The notes below the pieces were generated by a model, which was not told the origin of the DNA, ran no database searches, and saw nothing but the letters and a program-made list of their open reading frames with translations. The position numbers and the translations under genes are program-made. Shown piece after piece: positions 1-7,510 of a stretch of DNA of 13,472 bases. Position 1 is the stretch's first letter, and the number at the start of each line of letters is the position of its first letter. Origin of the DNA: PXRE01 sp964435625 (GTDB taxonomy: Archaea > Halobacteriota > Halobacteria > Halobacteriales > PXRE01); the NCBI GenBank assembly GCA_964435625.1, contig CAYTAG010000084.1, forward strand, positions 1 to 13,472. Direction: 5' to 3'.

Positions 1-30
1 CGGTTCGCGTTGCTCACCGTCTCGTTGCAC

Positions 31-137
31 GGGCCGGGAGGGATTTGAACCCCCGTCCATCTGGTGTCTTCCACTGCCACCGAAGTGCGCTGGCCGCGTT
101 AAAAGCCAGACGCTCTGCCTAACTGAGCTACCGGCCC
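31..137 (-). tRNA. tRNA-Lys (UUU anticodon) with a 34-nt intron
   Basis: Read on the minus strand, the sequence folds as a complete cloverleaf. The 7-bp acceptor stem pairs GGGCCGG (131-137) with CCGGCCC (31-37), and D and T arms are present, the T loop reading TTCAAAT. The 5-bp anticodon stem TCTGG/CCAGA encloses the loop CTTTTAA, so the anticodon is UUU (101-103) and the amino acid is lysine. A 34-nt intron at 66-99 sits between loop positions 37 and 38, the canonical archaeal site; removing it leaves a 73-nt tRNA. CCA is not encoded at the 3' end. No other tRNA assignment fits the loop. Confidence 0.95.
66..99 (-). other. tRNA intron with canonical bulge-helix-bulge splice motif
   Basis: The loop bases CUUU (positions 32-35 of the tRNA) pair with GAAG near the intron 3' end, giving a 4-bp helix with one G-U pair. 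It is flanked by two 3-nt bulges, UA|A at the 5' site and AC|A at the 3' site, each cut after its second base. Inside the intron, GCCA and UGGC form a further stem around an 11-nt loop. This is the strict motif recognised by archaeal tRNA splicing endonuclease, so both splice sites can be placed with confidence from sequence alone. Confidence 0.9.
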
Positions 138-159
138 TCGTCTCCATTTGTTCCCTCTC

Positions 160-170
160 CCGGATAAACG
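160..170 (-). promoter_or_regulatory. TATA-like box for the tRNA-Lys gene
   Basis: On the minus strand the sequence reads CGTTTATCCG, centred about 28-29 nt before the first base of the tRNA at 137. This is the spacing expected between an archaeal TATA box and the transcription start, so transcription probably begins at or just before the mature 5' end. The assignment rests on motif and distance only. Confidence 0.5.
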
Positions 171-214
171 CTAGGATTCCACACGCTTACGACGAGCGAG
201 GCCCTTCCAGGTCC

Positions 215-1480
215 ATGGACGTCTCCGCGTACGCCGACGAACTCCGGACGCTTGCCGACGGCCTCGTCGAGTCCGAGAGCACCGCCGGCGAGGAAGCCCC
301 CGCGCAGGACTGGCTCGAAGACCGTCTCCGGGACCTCGGCTTCGAGACCTACACCTGGTCGGCCGATCCCGAACGACTCGCCACCCACCCCTCCTTCCCC
401 GACGACCCGGACGCCATCCCGACCGCCGACCGCCCCAGCGTCGCCGGCGTCCTCGAACTGGGCGACCCCGACGCAGGTCCGGCGCTCGTGCTCAACGGCC
501 ACGTCGACGTGGTACCCGCGGAACGGGACCTGTGGGACACCGACCCCTTCGAGGCGGTCCGACGGGGTGACGACCTCGTGGGGCGGGGCGCTGCGGACAT
601 GAAGTCCGGGCTTGCGGCCTGCGTCGTCGCTGCCCGCACGCTGGCCGACGAGGGCGACGTCGACGGCCGGATCGCCGTCGAGAGCGTCGCCGGCGAGGAG
701 GACGGCGGGATCGGCGCCGCGGCCGCCGCACTCGACAATCCGTACCCGTTCGAGCGGGACGCCGCAATCGTCGCCGAACCGACCGAACTCCGGCCCGTCG
801 TGGCGACGGAGGGGTCGCTGATGGCCCGCCTGCGCCTGCGGGGCCGTTCGGCCCACGCCGCGACCGCCTGGCGGGGCGAGTCGGTCCTGCCGCACTTCGA
901 GCGCGTCCGCGCCGCTCTGGAGGAGTTCGAAGCCGAACGTCACGAGACGGTCACTCACCCGCTGTACGAGGCGTTCCCGACCCGGTGGCCCGTCGTGGTC
1001 GGCCGCGTGTCCGCCGGGTCGTGGGCCTCGACGGTCCCCGCCGAACTGACGGCGGAGTTGCGCGTCGGCGTCGCCCCCGGCGAGACGGTCGCCGAGGTCG
1101 AGCGGGACCTTCGCGAGCGGATCGCTACCGTCGCCGCGGCGGACGGCACCGGGACGGCGGACTGGCTGGCCGAGCATCCGCCGGAACTGGAGCGGTTCTC
1201 TGTGCAGTTCGAACCGGCCGAAGTCGATCCCGACGCGGCGGTCGTCGGTGCCGTCCAGGACGCGATGGCGACCAGCGGACTGGACGACGTGGCTCCCCGC
1301 GGGGCGACCTACGGCGCCGACCAGCGCCACTACGTCGAGGCCGGCATCCCGACGGTCGTGTTCGGCCCCGGGAGCATCGAGCAAGCGCACTTCCCGAACG
1401 AGCGCATCCACTGGCCCGACGTCGAGACGGCCGCGGCGGTGCTTGCCGACGCGAGCCGGCGGTTCCTCGACGGGTCGTGA
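215..1480 (+). CDS. M20-family zinc metallopeptidase / amino-acyl deacylase (ArgE/DapE-like)
   Basis: A 421-residue enzyme of the family that hydrolyses amide bonds with a two-zinc centre (acetylornithine deacetylase, succinyl-diaminopimelate desuccinylase, carboxypeptidase G2). Visible ligands in family order are H96 and D98 in GHVDVVP, D128 in GRGAADMKSG, the catalytic pair E161-E162 in VAGEEDGG, E188 in AEPT and H392 in QAHFPNE. H214 in RSAHAA lies in the inserted dimerisation domain. The length is normal for the family and all key residues are intact, so it should be active. There is no signal peptide, so it is cytoplasmic. The ATG at 215 is the first good start, and a weak TATA-like CTTACG lies about 28 nt before it. 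The gene stands alone, divergent from the tRNA and convergent with the next gene. The exact substrate cannot be told: ArgE, DapE or dipeptidase activity are all possible. Confidence 0.88.
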   Translation: MDVSAYADELRTLADGLVESESTAGEEAPAQDWLEDRLRDLGFETYTWSADPERLATHPSFPDDPDAIPTADRPSVAGVLELGDPDAGPALVLNGHVDVVPAERDLWDTDPFEAVRRGDDLVGRGAADMKSGLAACVVAARTLADEGDVDGRIAVESVAGEEDGGIGAAAAALDNPYPFERDAAIVAEPTELRPVVATEGSLMARLRLRGRSAHAATAWRGESVLPHFERVRAALEEFEAERHETVTHPLYEAFPTRWPVVVGRVSAGSWASTVPAELTAELRVGVAPGETVAEVERDLRERIATVAAADGTGTADWLAEHPPELERFSVQFEPAEVDPDAAVVGAVQDAMATSGLDDVAPRGATYGADQRHYVEAGIPTVVFGPGSIEQAHFPNERIHWPDVETAAAVLADASRRFLDGS

Positions 1481-1498
1481 GGATCGCCACGGAGCGAT

Positions 1499-2155
1499 CT
1501 ACTCGAAGTACGTCGACAGCGCCGCGGCGACGATCTCGCCGGGCGGGACGCCCTCGATGGCGGCCCGGCGGCGCAACTCCACGTAGGCGTCCGCCGGCAG
1601 TTCGACGCCGAGTTCGCCGGGGGTCACGCCCAGGTCGGCCAGGGCCGTCTCGACCGGCCGTCCCGCCGCGACCGCGCTGGTGGCCTCACGCACCTCCCGC
1701 ACCGTCAGGTCGGCGTCGATGGTCGCCCACGCCAGGACGAACCGGGCGTCCCCGCGCACGCGGGCGATGTGCTTCGCGGCGGTCGGCGCGAGGTGACCGG
1801 TGGCGACCTGTCGCCGGACCGCGTACGGCAGGTCGTGGACCCGCGCCCACTTGCGGATGAACGCGACCGTCGCCTCCTCGCCCGCCCGCTCGGCGGCCGC
1901 GCGGTAGGACCCCTCCCCGCGGACGAGCGCGGCGCAGGCGGCCGCCCCCCGGAGCACGGCCAGCGAATCCGCCTCGGTCGCCGACGCTGCGAACGAGCGG
2001 ACGACCGCTGCGGCCCGTTCGAGGCTCTCGGGGTCCTCGGGATCGAACTGCTCGGCCTCCGCGGCGCGCTCGCCCCGTACCTCGGGGTCGCCCCGGATGA
2101 CCGGCTCGCCGACCGGCGACTCGCGTTCGACGGGGCGGTCGTCTTCGTCGACCAT
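1499..2155 (-). CDS. Conserved haloarchaeal protein with ParB-like DNA-binding signature (resembles DUF7119)
   Basis: A 218-residue acidic protein. Residues 1-60 are charged and low in complexity. Residues 65-105 form Ala-rich helices. Residues 105-160 follow the pattern of the ParB/KorB helix-turn-helix region: LPYAVRRQVATGHLAPTAAK, then a run ending in DLTVREVREAT. The last 40 residues (ELPADAYVELRRRAAIEGVP...) resemble a short strand-helix-helix segment like those of ribbon-helix-helix proteins. I therefore infer DNA binding. The ParB N-terminal nuclease/CTPase domain is absent, so it is not a plasmid partition protein. The ATG at 2155 is preferred over an in-frame GTG at 2188, because a TATA-like CTTTTGA (2181-2187) overlaps the longer start and sits about 29 nt before the ATG. 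It lies 75 nt downstream of the kinase operon on the same strand and may have its own promoter. The DUF7119 name is from memory. Confidence 0.75.
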   Translation of the reverse strand: MVDEDDRPVERESPVGEPVIRGDPEVRGERAAEAEQFDPEDPESLERAAAVVRSFAASATEADSLAVLRGAAACAALVRGEGSYRAAAERAGEEATVAFIRKWARVHDLPYAVRRQVATGHLAPTAAKHIARVRGDARFVLAWATIDADLTVREVREATSAVAAGRPVETALADLGVTPGELGVELPADAYVELRRRAAIEGVPPGEIVAAALSTYFE

Positions 2156-2230
2156 TGGCGGACGTTCGATCCCGGTCGTCAAAAGCACTCCCCGTCGCGG
2201 CGCGGTCGCCGTCCGAAACGTTTCTCCGGA

Positions 2231-3412
2231 TCAATCCGTACGAAAGAGCAGGTCGGCGCCGTAGTCGGGGCCGACCGGTGCGATCCGGTCGCCGTCGGCC
2301 AGCCGGATCGAGTCGGCCGGGTCCGGATGTGGCGGCGTCCGGCCGGCCTCCAGCTGGCGCACGAACCCGTCCTCGGAGACGACGTACGCCAGCCCCTCCC
2401 CGGCGTCGACGAACGTCCCGTTCAGGCTCCGGTCCTCCAGGTACCAGGCGTCCTCGCGGTACTCCAGGGCCGCGTGCACCCCCGAGAGGTGCTCGCCGGG
2501 GTCCGCGAGGACGACGTCAGGGACCGGGCCGTCCGTCGACCACCGGCCGACGGTTGCGCCGGGGTGGACGTCGACGCTCCGCGCCGACCCCTCCAGGCGG
2601 GCCAGTTCGTCCGTCGTCCCGACCCGCGGCGCCAGCGCCGCGGCGAACTCGCCGGCGTCCGCGTAGCGGTCCCCGGGGACCGGCGCGGTGGCCGTCCGCA
2701 GGACGGCCGCGAGGTCGTCCGAGCAGTCGGCTCCCAGCTCGTGGGGATCGACGGGACCGTCGCCCGCCGTCTCGGCCGGGGTCGGGTCGCCCGTCAGCAG
2801 GTAGACCGCGAGCGCGCCGAGGGCGTAGACGTCCGACCACGGGCCGACCGACCGGTCGCGGTCCGGGGGCGTCAGTTCCGGGGGCTTGAAGCCGTCCTGG
2901 TGGAACAGCGGCGCCGGGTCGTCGTCGACGGTGGCGGCGTTGAAGTCGATCAGCGCCGGCGGGCCGCGCCGGCGGCGCAGGACGTTGTTCGGCTTCAGGT
3001 CGAGGTAGGAGATCCCACAGCGGTGCAGGTACGCGAGCGCGCCGGCGACCGGTCGCCCGACCGCCGCGAGGGCGTCGACCCCCGGGGTCGCAAGCGAGTC
3101 CAGGGACTCGCCGCCGACCAGTTCGGTAGCGACGTAGGCCGTACCGTCGTCGTCGACGGCGCCGTCGACGAACTCGACCAGCGCACCCGGGACGACGGCG
3201 CCGTCGAGCCGCCGGAAACACCGGAGTTCGCTGTGGAACCGCTCGCGCACGGTCCCGCGGTCGTGTGTCTCGTCGCGGCCGCACTTGACCGCGACCGGCT
3301 CGCCGTCGGGGTCGATCGCCCGCCAGACGGACGCGAAGCCGCCACCACCGATCCGTTCGCGAAGTTCGAACCGGCCGCCGACGGCGGCCCCCTCGCGCGG
3401 TCGGAACGTCAT
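2231..3412 (-). CDS. Hanks-type Ser/Thr protein kinase with C-terminal FHA domain (kinase 2)
   Basis: A 393-residue cytoplasmic kinase, last gene of the VWA-kinase-PP2C-kinase unit and 12 nt after the phosphatase. The kinase domain spans about residues 14-262: Gly-rich loop IGGGGFASVW (21-30), ATP-anchoring K43 in VAVK, probable helix-C E62, catalytic loop YLDLKPNN with D138 and N143, metal-binding D156 in IDFNAAT, PPE at 177-179 and D194 in WSDVYALG. Two departures from the usual motifs are clear. DFG is DFN, and the residue before catalytic D138 is Leu instead of Arg, making it a non-RD kinase. Such kinases usually do not need activation-loop phosphorylation. The FHA domain (about 282-390) keeps the phosphothreonine-binding set: G289-R290, S310 and H313, N331-G332-T333. 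It should therefore bind a phosphorylated partner. No membrane segment is seen, unlike PknB-type receptors. Confidence 0.9.
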   Translation of the reverse strand: MTFRPREGAAVGGRFELRERIGGGGFASVWRAIDPDGEPVAVKCGRDETHDRGTVRERFHSELRCFRRLDGAVVPGALVEFVDGAVDDDGTAYVATELVGGESLDSLATPGVDALAAVGRPVAGALAYLHRCGISYLDLKPNNVLRRRRGPPALIDFNAATVDDDPAPLFHQDGFKPPELTPPDRDRSVGPWSDVYALGALAVYLLTGDPTPAETAGDGPVDPHELGADCSDDLAAVLRTATAPVPGDRYADAGEFAAALAPRVGTTDELARLEGSARSVDVHPGATVGRWSTDGPVPDVVLADPGEHLSGVHAALEYREDAWYLEDRSLNGTFVDAGEGLAYVVSEDGFVRQLEAGRTPPHPDPADSIRLADGDRIAPVGPDYGADLLFRTD

Positions 3413-3424
3413 CTCGACCGCCGG

Positions 3425-4954
3425 TTACGAGAGGAACCGGCTGAACAGGTTCTCGTCCTCGTCGGCCTCGTTGACGATCCGCTCGGCCCGCTCGACGGAC
3501 TCGAAAAAGCGGAACCGTACCGCGCCGTCCTCGGGCGTCTGCAGCGTCAACGCCATCCCCTCCCGCAGCCGGTAGGTCTCGCCGACCTCGTCGCCGTCCG
3601 CCCGGAGGTGGTGCCAGTCGCCGTCGGTCCCCTGGACGTGGGTTCCGGAACTGCTGGTGTCCCGGACCCGCCAGTAGCCGGCGTCGTCCTGCTCGAACCG
3701 GGCGTGGTGGTGGTCGATTCCGACCTCGTCGTCGACGACCAGCCCGATGTTGGGGTTGTCGGACGCGTCCTCGTCCCGGCGTCCGATGGTGAAGCCGGGT
3801 TCGATCTCGAAGATGGCTTCCTGACCCTCCATCCAGACGGCCGCCGTCCCGTCGTCGCCGTCGGCGGCGGCCCCGTCGACGCGCATCACGTCGGCGCCGT
3901 CGTCGTCCTCGTCCGACCGGCGGTCGGTCGCAGCGGGCTCGATCACCGTCTCCTGGTCGGCGAGCGACCGGTCAGGGTCGGCCGGCCCGCGGGCCGGCAG
4001 GACCGCCGGCGTCGGGTCGGCGGCCGGGTCCCGCGCCAGCGCGATGGAGAGGTTGTCCTTGCCGCCGCGGTCGTTGGCTATCTCGACCAGATCGCCGGCG
4101 GCCGCCCGGAGGTCCGGCGCCTCCAGCACGAGGTCGCGGATCTCGTCGTCGGTGACCATCGCCTCGAGCAACTGCTCGCGGGCGGCCTCGACGTCGTCGG
4201 CCTGCTGGTAGGTCTGCCGGAGTTCGCCGACGTGGGGGTAGGCGTCGATGAGGCCGTCGCTGGTGACAAGCAGGACGTCCTCGGTGAAGACGGGCGCGGA
4301 CCCGAACTCGACGTCGACGTTCGGTTCGCCGTACGGCGAGCCGCCGATGGCGTTGGTGATGGCCGTCGCCTGCTCGTGGACCCGGGCGTACACCTCGTCG
4401 TCGATCTCGCCCTGTTCCAGCAGTTCGTTGGTCACCGCGTGGTCCTCGGTGAGTTGCTGGATCTCGCCGTGCTCGGCGTTGATCAGGTACGCGCGGCTGT
4501 CGCCGACCCAGCCGTAGTGCAGCCGGCCGTCGGCGTAGACGCAGACGACCAGCGTCGTCGCGGGCCGGCCGCCGGCGTCGCGGGCGTACTCCTGGACCTC
4601 CGCGTGGGCGGCGTCGACCGCGTCCTGGATCGCGGTCCGGATGCGGTCCTCGGTCAGTACCGGGCCGTCGTCGGTCGGTGCCTCGACGCCGTCGAGGTCG
4701 AACCGGCCGGGGCGGTCGGTCCCCGGTCCGAGCAGGAACTCCGCGAGCCGCTTTCGGACGACGGTCGTCGCGAGAAACGACGCGGCGTCGCCGGCCGCCT
4801 CGCCGCCGACGCCGTCGCCGAGGACGAAGACCCCGACCGGTCGGGCTACGTCCCGGTGGTGGTTCTCGAAGACGGCCGTCGCGACGCTGTCCTCGTTGAT
4901 TCCGCCCTGGCGATCCTTCCGCGCGCCGATGTCTATCGAACTCGCGTGCTCCAT
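3425..4954 (-). CDS. PP2C-family Ser/Thr phosphatase fused to an FHA domain
   Basis: A 509-residue protein. The PP2C phosphatase (about residues 5-305) shows RKDRQGGINEDS (E21, D22), the metal motif LGDGVGG (D47), GWVGDSRAYLI, LTEDHAVTNEL, LLVTSDGLID (D233) and GGKDNLSIAL (D300-N301). The catalytic metal site looks complete, so it should remove phosphates placed by the neighbouring kinases. A linker (about 306-380) is acidic and contains QETVIEP at 335-341. The FHA domain (about 383-485) keeps G391-R392, but the canonical Ser-x-x-His is D414-x-x-H417 and Asn-Gly-Thr is S436-G437-T438, so phosphothreonine binding may be weak or lost. The ATG at 4954 is chosen, 2 nt after the upstream kinase stop. 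An in-frame GTG at 4960 would overlap that stop and is also possible. It is translationally packed between the two kinases. Confidence 0.9.
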   Translation of the reverse strand: MEHASSIDIGARKDRQGGINEDSVATAVFENHHRDVARPVGVFVLGDGVGGEAAGDAASFLATTVVRKRLAEFLLGPGTDRPGRFDLDGVEAPTDDGPVLTEDRIRTAIQDAVDAAHAEVQEYARDAGGRPATTLVVCVYADGRLHYGWVGDSRAYLINAEHGEIQQLTEDHAVTNELLEQGEIDDEVYARVHEQATAITNAIGGSPYGEPNVDVEFGSAPVFTEDVLLVTSDGLIDAYPHVGELRQTYQQADDVEAAREQLLEAMVTDDEIRDLVLEAPDLRAAAGDLVEIANDRGGKDNLSIALARDPAADPTPAVLPARGPADPDRSLADQETVIEPAATDRRSDEDDDGADVMRVDGAAADGDDGTAAVWMEGQEAIFEIEPGFTIGRRDEDASDNPNIGLVVDDEVGIDHHHARFEQDDAGYWRVRDTSSSGTHVQGTDGDWHHLRADGDEVGETYRLREGMALTLQTPEDGAVRFRFFESVERAERIVNEADEDENLFSRFLS

Positions 4955-4956
4955 GG

Positions 4957-6207
4957 TCACTGGTTGAACCGGAAGTAGAACCGTTCGGGGTACTGCGGGT
5001 CGACGAGTGCGATGGTGTCGCCGTCCTCCAGCCGGGTCTCGGTGGGTGGGTCACCGGGCACGTCCGCGCCGGACTCCCGCTGGCGACGCTGGCCGCGTTC
5101 GGACAGCAGGAGGTCCCACTCCCGCTCGTTGCGTTTGCTGACGTACGTTCCGTTCAGGCTGGTGTCGATCAGCCGCCAGCCGCCGTCGTCGTCGGCCTCG
5201 AACCGGCAGTGGACCGCCGACAGTGCCTTCTGGCGGTCGTCGTCGAGGACGATCGACGGCTGCGGCCCGTCGGGGGTGTCCCGGCCGATGGTGTCGCCCG
5301 GGCTGATCGTCCACTCCCGGTCCTGGCCGAGCCACGTGATGGAAGCCTGCTCGGGCAACGCCGGGTCGCGGTTCTCCAGGGCGGCCTTCAGCGCCGACGC
5401 GTTGGGGTACCGGTCCCCGCGGTCGTGCCGGGTCGCGGTCTCGACGATGTCGTCGAGGTAGCCGGCGCTCTCGATGCCGAACTCCGAGGGCCGGACGCCG
5501 TCGTCGTCGGGCACCCAGCCCACCAGCAGGAAACAGAGGATCTTCCCGACGGAGTAGACGTCGCTCCAGGGTCCCTGTCGCTGGCTGGCGCCCTCGTTCA
5601 ACTCTGGCGGCTTGAACTCGCCGGGGACCGTCGACTCGTCGGTGTCACCGTCCCCGGTTGCGAACTCGGGGGCGCCCTGCTCCGGCACGAACCCCTTCGC
5701 CGTCGTGAAGTCGATGATCTTCGGGGTCCGGTCGGCCTCCAGCATGATGTTGTCCGGCTTGAGGTCCCGGTAGATGATGTCGTTGTCGTGCAAAAACGAG
5801 AGGGCGTCACAGACCCCGATGCCGACCTCCCGGACCGCGTCCGGCTCCGAGAGTGGGTCCTCGTCGCGGACCACCTCGCCGATCTCCTCGCCGCTGATCA
5901 ACTCGATGACGAGAAACGGCATCCCGAAGCCCCGTTCGTCCCCGTAGTAGGACATGATGTTGGGGTGGCCGCCGGCGTCGGCGATCTCCGCGAGGACGTC
6001 GGTCTCCCGCTCGAAGTACTTGTCGACCAGGTCCTCGGGCGCCTGCCCCCAGTAGTTGGGGTGTTTCAGCGCCACCGCCCGGCCGAGCGAGCGGTCCTTG
6101 GCCCGCCAGACGACGCCGAACCCGCCGCGGCCGATCACCTCCTGGAGCTCGTAGCGGCCGTCCAGCACGTCGCCCTCGTCCGGTTCGGAGATGGTGTCGG
6201 GCGTCAC
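4957..6207 (-). CDS. Hanks-type Ser/Thr protein kinase with C-terminal FHA domain (kinase 1)
   Basis: A 416-residue kinase, second gene of the unit, starting 4 nt after the VWA stop. The start is a GTG at 6207; the next internal Met is far inside the kinase fold. Kinase domain about 19-280: IGRGGFGVVW (25-34), K48 in VALK, E68, catalytic loop IIYRDLKPDN with R147, D148 and N153, metal-binding D166 in IDFTTAK (DFT instead of DFG), then a long activation segment rich in Thr and Ser (188-193) before PPE (200-202), and D216 in WSDVYSVG. It is an RD kinase, the type often switched on by activation-loop phosphorylation. The FHA domain (about 290-415) has the full ligand set: G308-R309, S330, H333, N352-G353-T354. 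No transmembrane segment is present, so it acts in the cytoplasm. Its likely partners are the flanking VWA and phosphatase proteins. Confidence 0.92.
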   Translation of the reverse strand: MTPDTISEPDEGDVLDGRYELQEVIGRGGFGVVWRAKDRSLGRAVALKHPNYWGQAPEDLVDKYFERETDVLAEIADAGGHPNIMSYYGDERGFGMPFLVIELISGEEIGEVVRDEDPLSEPDAVREVGIGVCDALSFLHDNDIIYRDLKPDNIMLEADRTPKIIDFTTAKGFVPEQGAPEFATGDGDTDESTVPGEFKPPELNEGASQRQGPWSDVYSVGKILCFLLVGWVPDDDGVRPSEFGIESAGYLDDIVETATRHDRGDRYPNASALKAALENRDPALPEQASITWLGQDREWTISPGDTIGRDTPDGPQPSIVLDDDRQKALSAVHCRFEADDDGGWRLIDTSLNGTYVSKRNEREWDLLLSERGQRRQRESGADVPGDPPTETRLEDGDTIALVDPQYPERFYFRFNQ

Positions 6208-6211
6208 GGTT

Positions 6212-7420
6212 TCACTCGAATCGTTCGTCCTCGTAGACGACCGTCGTCTGTTCCTGGATGCGGCGGGTCTGTTCCTCGTCGCCCTCCTCTATCTTCGTCA
6301 CGTCCTCCTTGAGGTCGGTGACGACCTGGGTGTCCCCGGCGATGATCTCCGTCTCGTCGATCAGGTCCTTGACCTCCCGCAGGTCCTCGTCCTCGTCGGC
6401 GTGGGCCAGGTCCGACCGGATGACGGTGTCCCGGTGGGCCAGGAAGACGTCGCGGTTCTGCTCGGCCAGTTCCTCCTCGTCGTCCGAATAGTTGACCGCC
6501 AGTTGGGTCGACGCCGACCGCGACCCGGCCTCCAGGCCGAGGTTCGCCAGCAGCCGCCGGTTGCCGACCTCGCCGCCGGGCGCGTCGATCTTCATGACGA
6601 TCCGCTGTTCCTCCCGTTCCTGGAGGTCCGGCAGCCCCACGATTACGTCGCCGTCCTCGTACTCGGGGTCGACCCGCTGGACCTGGGGCCTGCGCCGGTA
6701 CACCTCGGCGATCTCGGTGCCGGGTGCGACCGGTTCGACCACCAGCCGCGGGTTGTTCGCGACGACCGTCGACGCCTCCTGGACGACGTCGCCGAAAAAG
6801 GACCGAATGTCCGTCGGCTTGGTCACGTGGACCCACCGCCCCTGGGACTGCTCGCCCAGCGTCCGGATGACGTCCTTGTCGTAGTCGACGCCGATGCCCG
6901 CGGAGTACACCGAGATGCCGTCCTCGGCGATGCTTTTGGCGAGCGGTTCGAACTCCTTGGCCTCGAAACTCGTGTCGCGGCCGTCGGACAGAAGCAGGAT
7001 ACGTTTCGCGACTTCGTCGCCGCCGTCGAGGTCGGAGATGGATTCCCAGGCCGTCTCCAGGCCCGCGTAGATGTCGGTCCCGCCGCGGGCCTCCAGGCGG
7101 TCGACCCGTCGCTCGGCGTCGGTGCGACCGATGTCCCCCCACCTGGTCGCCTCCAGGATCGTGTCGACGTCGGTGTCGAACGAGACGATGCTCAGGTAGT
7201 CGTCCTCGTTCAGCAGGCCAAAGACGAGGTTCGTCGCGTCCCGCACCTGGTCGATCTTGTCCCGCATGTCCATCGAGCCGCTGGTGTCGACGCAGATGGC
7301 GACGTGTCGCTCGGCTGGCTGTTCGATCTCGCCGGGGTCGACGACGACCTCACAGGAGATCCCGCCACCCTCTTCGGGGAGGTTCGGACGGTTAACCGTC
7401 GCTGATATTTCGGCTGTCAT
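6212..7420 (-). CDS. von Willebrand factor A (VWA) domain protein, first gene of the kinase/phosphatase unit
   Basis: A 402-residue cytoplasmic protein. The VWA domain (about residues 37-215) has an intact MIDAS metal site: DTSGS at 45-49, T115 in RGGTDIYAGL and D146 in LLLSDGRDT. VWA domains bind partner proteins through a Mg ion, so a scaffold or adaptor role is likely. Residues about 220-315 look like a beta-rich domain. Residues 315-402 are predominantly helical, very acidic and dotted with Thr (358, 364, 368, 375, 385, 392, 393), several with Ile or Glu three positions later. This is compatible with, but does not prove, phosphorylation by the kinases and FHA recognition. The layout VWA then kinase then PP2C is that of the TerY-P triad. 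The start is the ATG at 7420, after a 129-nt gap that probably carries the operon promoter. The exact partner is unknown. Confidence 0.88.
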   Translation of the reverse strand: MTAEISATVNRPNLPEEGGGISCEVVVDPGEIEQPAERHVAICVDTSGSMDMRDKIDQVRDATNLVFGLLNEDDYLSIVSFDTDVDTILEATRWGDIGRTDAERRVDRLEARGGTDIYAGLETAWESISDLDGGDEVAKRILLLSDGRDTSFEAKEFEPLAKSIAEDGISVYSAGIGVDYDKDVIRTLGEQSQGRWVHVTKPTDIRSFFGDVVQEASTVVANNPRLVVEPVAPGTEIAEVYRRRPQVQRVDPEYEDGDVIVGLPDLQEREEQRIVMKIDAPGGEVGNRRLLANLGLEAGSRSASTQLAVNYSDDEEELAEQNRDVFLAHRDTVIRSDLAHADEDEDLREVKDLIDETEIIAGDTQVVTDLKEDVTKIEEGDEEQTRRIQEQTTVVYEDERFE

Positions 7421-7449
7421 TGCAGTGAATGCCTAGACAGAGTACCGAG

Positions 7450-7495
7450 GGCCGGATAACGTTTTCGGCGCCCCGTCTCATCAAATTAAGAATAG
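7450..7495 (-). promoter_or_regulatory. Candidate promoter of the VWA-kinase-phosphatase unit
   Basis: Two AT-rich blocks on the minus strand precede the VWA start. One, reading CTTAATTTG on the minus strand, lies within 7481-7495, about 60-75 nt upstream. The other, CGAAAACGTTATCCG (7453-7467), has its TATA-like core about 37 nt upstream and would give a very short leader. I cannot tell which is used. The region is notable only because its surroundings are strongly GC-rich. Confidence 0.35.
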
Positions 7496-7510
7496 GTTAC
7501 CGGGCGGGCG

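Noticed and set aside
1769..4978. Very long plus-strand open frame of 1069 codons
   Set aside because: It mirrors four minus-strand genes with clear domains (ParB-like, kinase, PP2C and the end of the other kinase). Its protein is Arg/Val-rich without motifs, a typical artefact of high GC content.
5209..7405. Long plus-strand open frames at 5209-6312 and 6191-7405
   Set aside because: They are antisense to kinase 1 and the VWA gene and show no recognisable domain; their translations look like mirrored codon bias.
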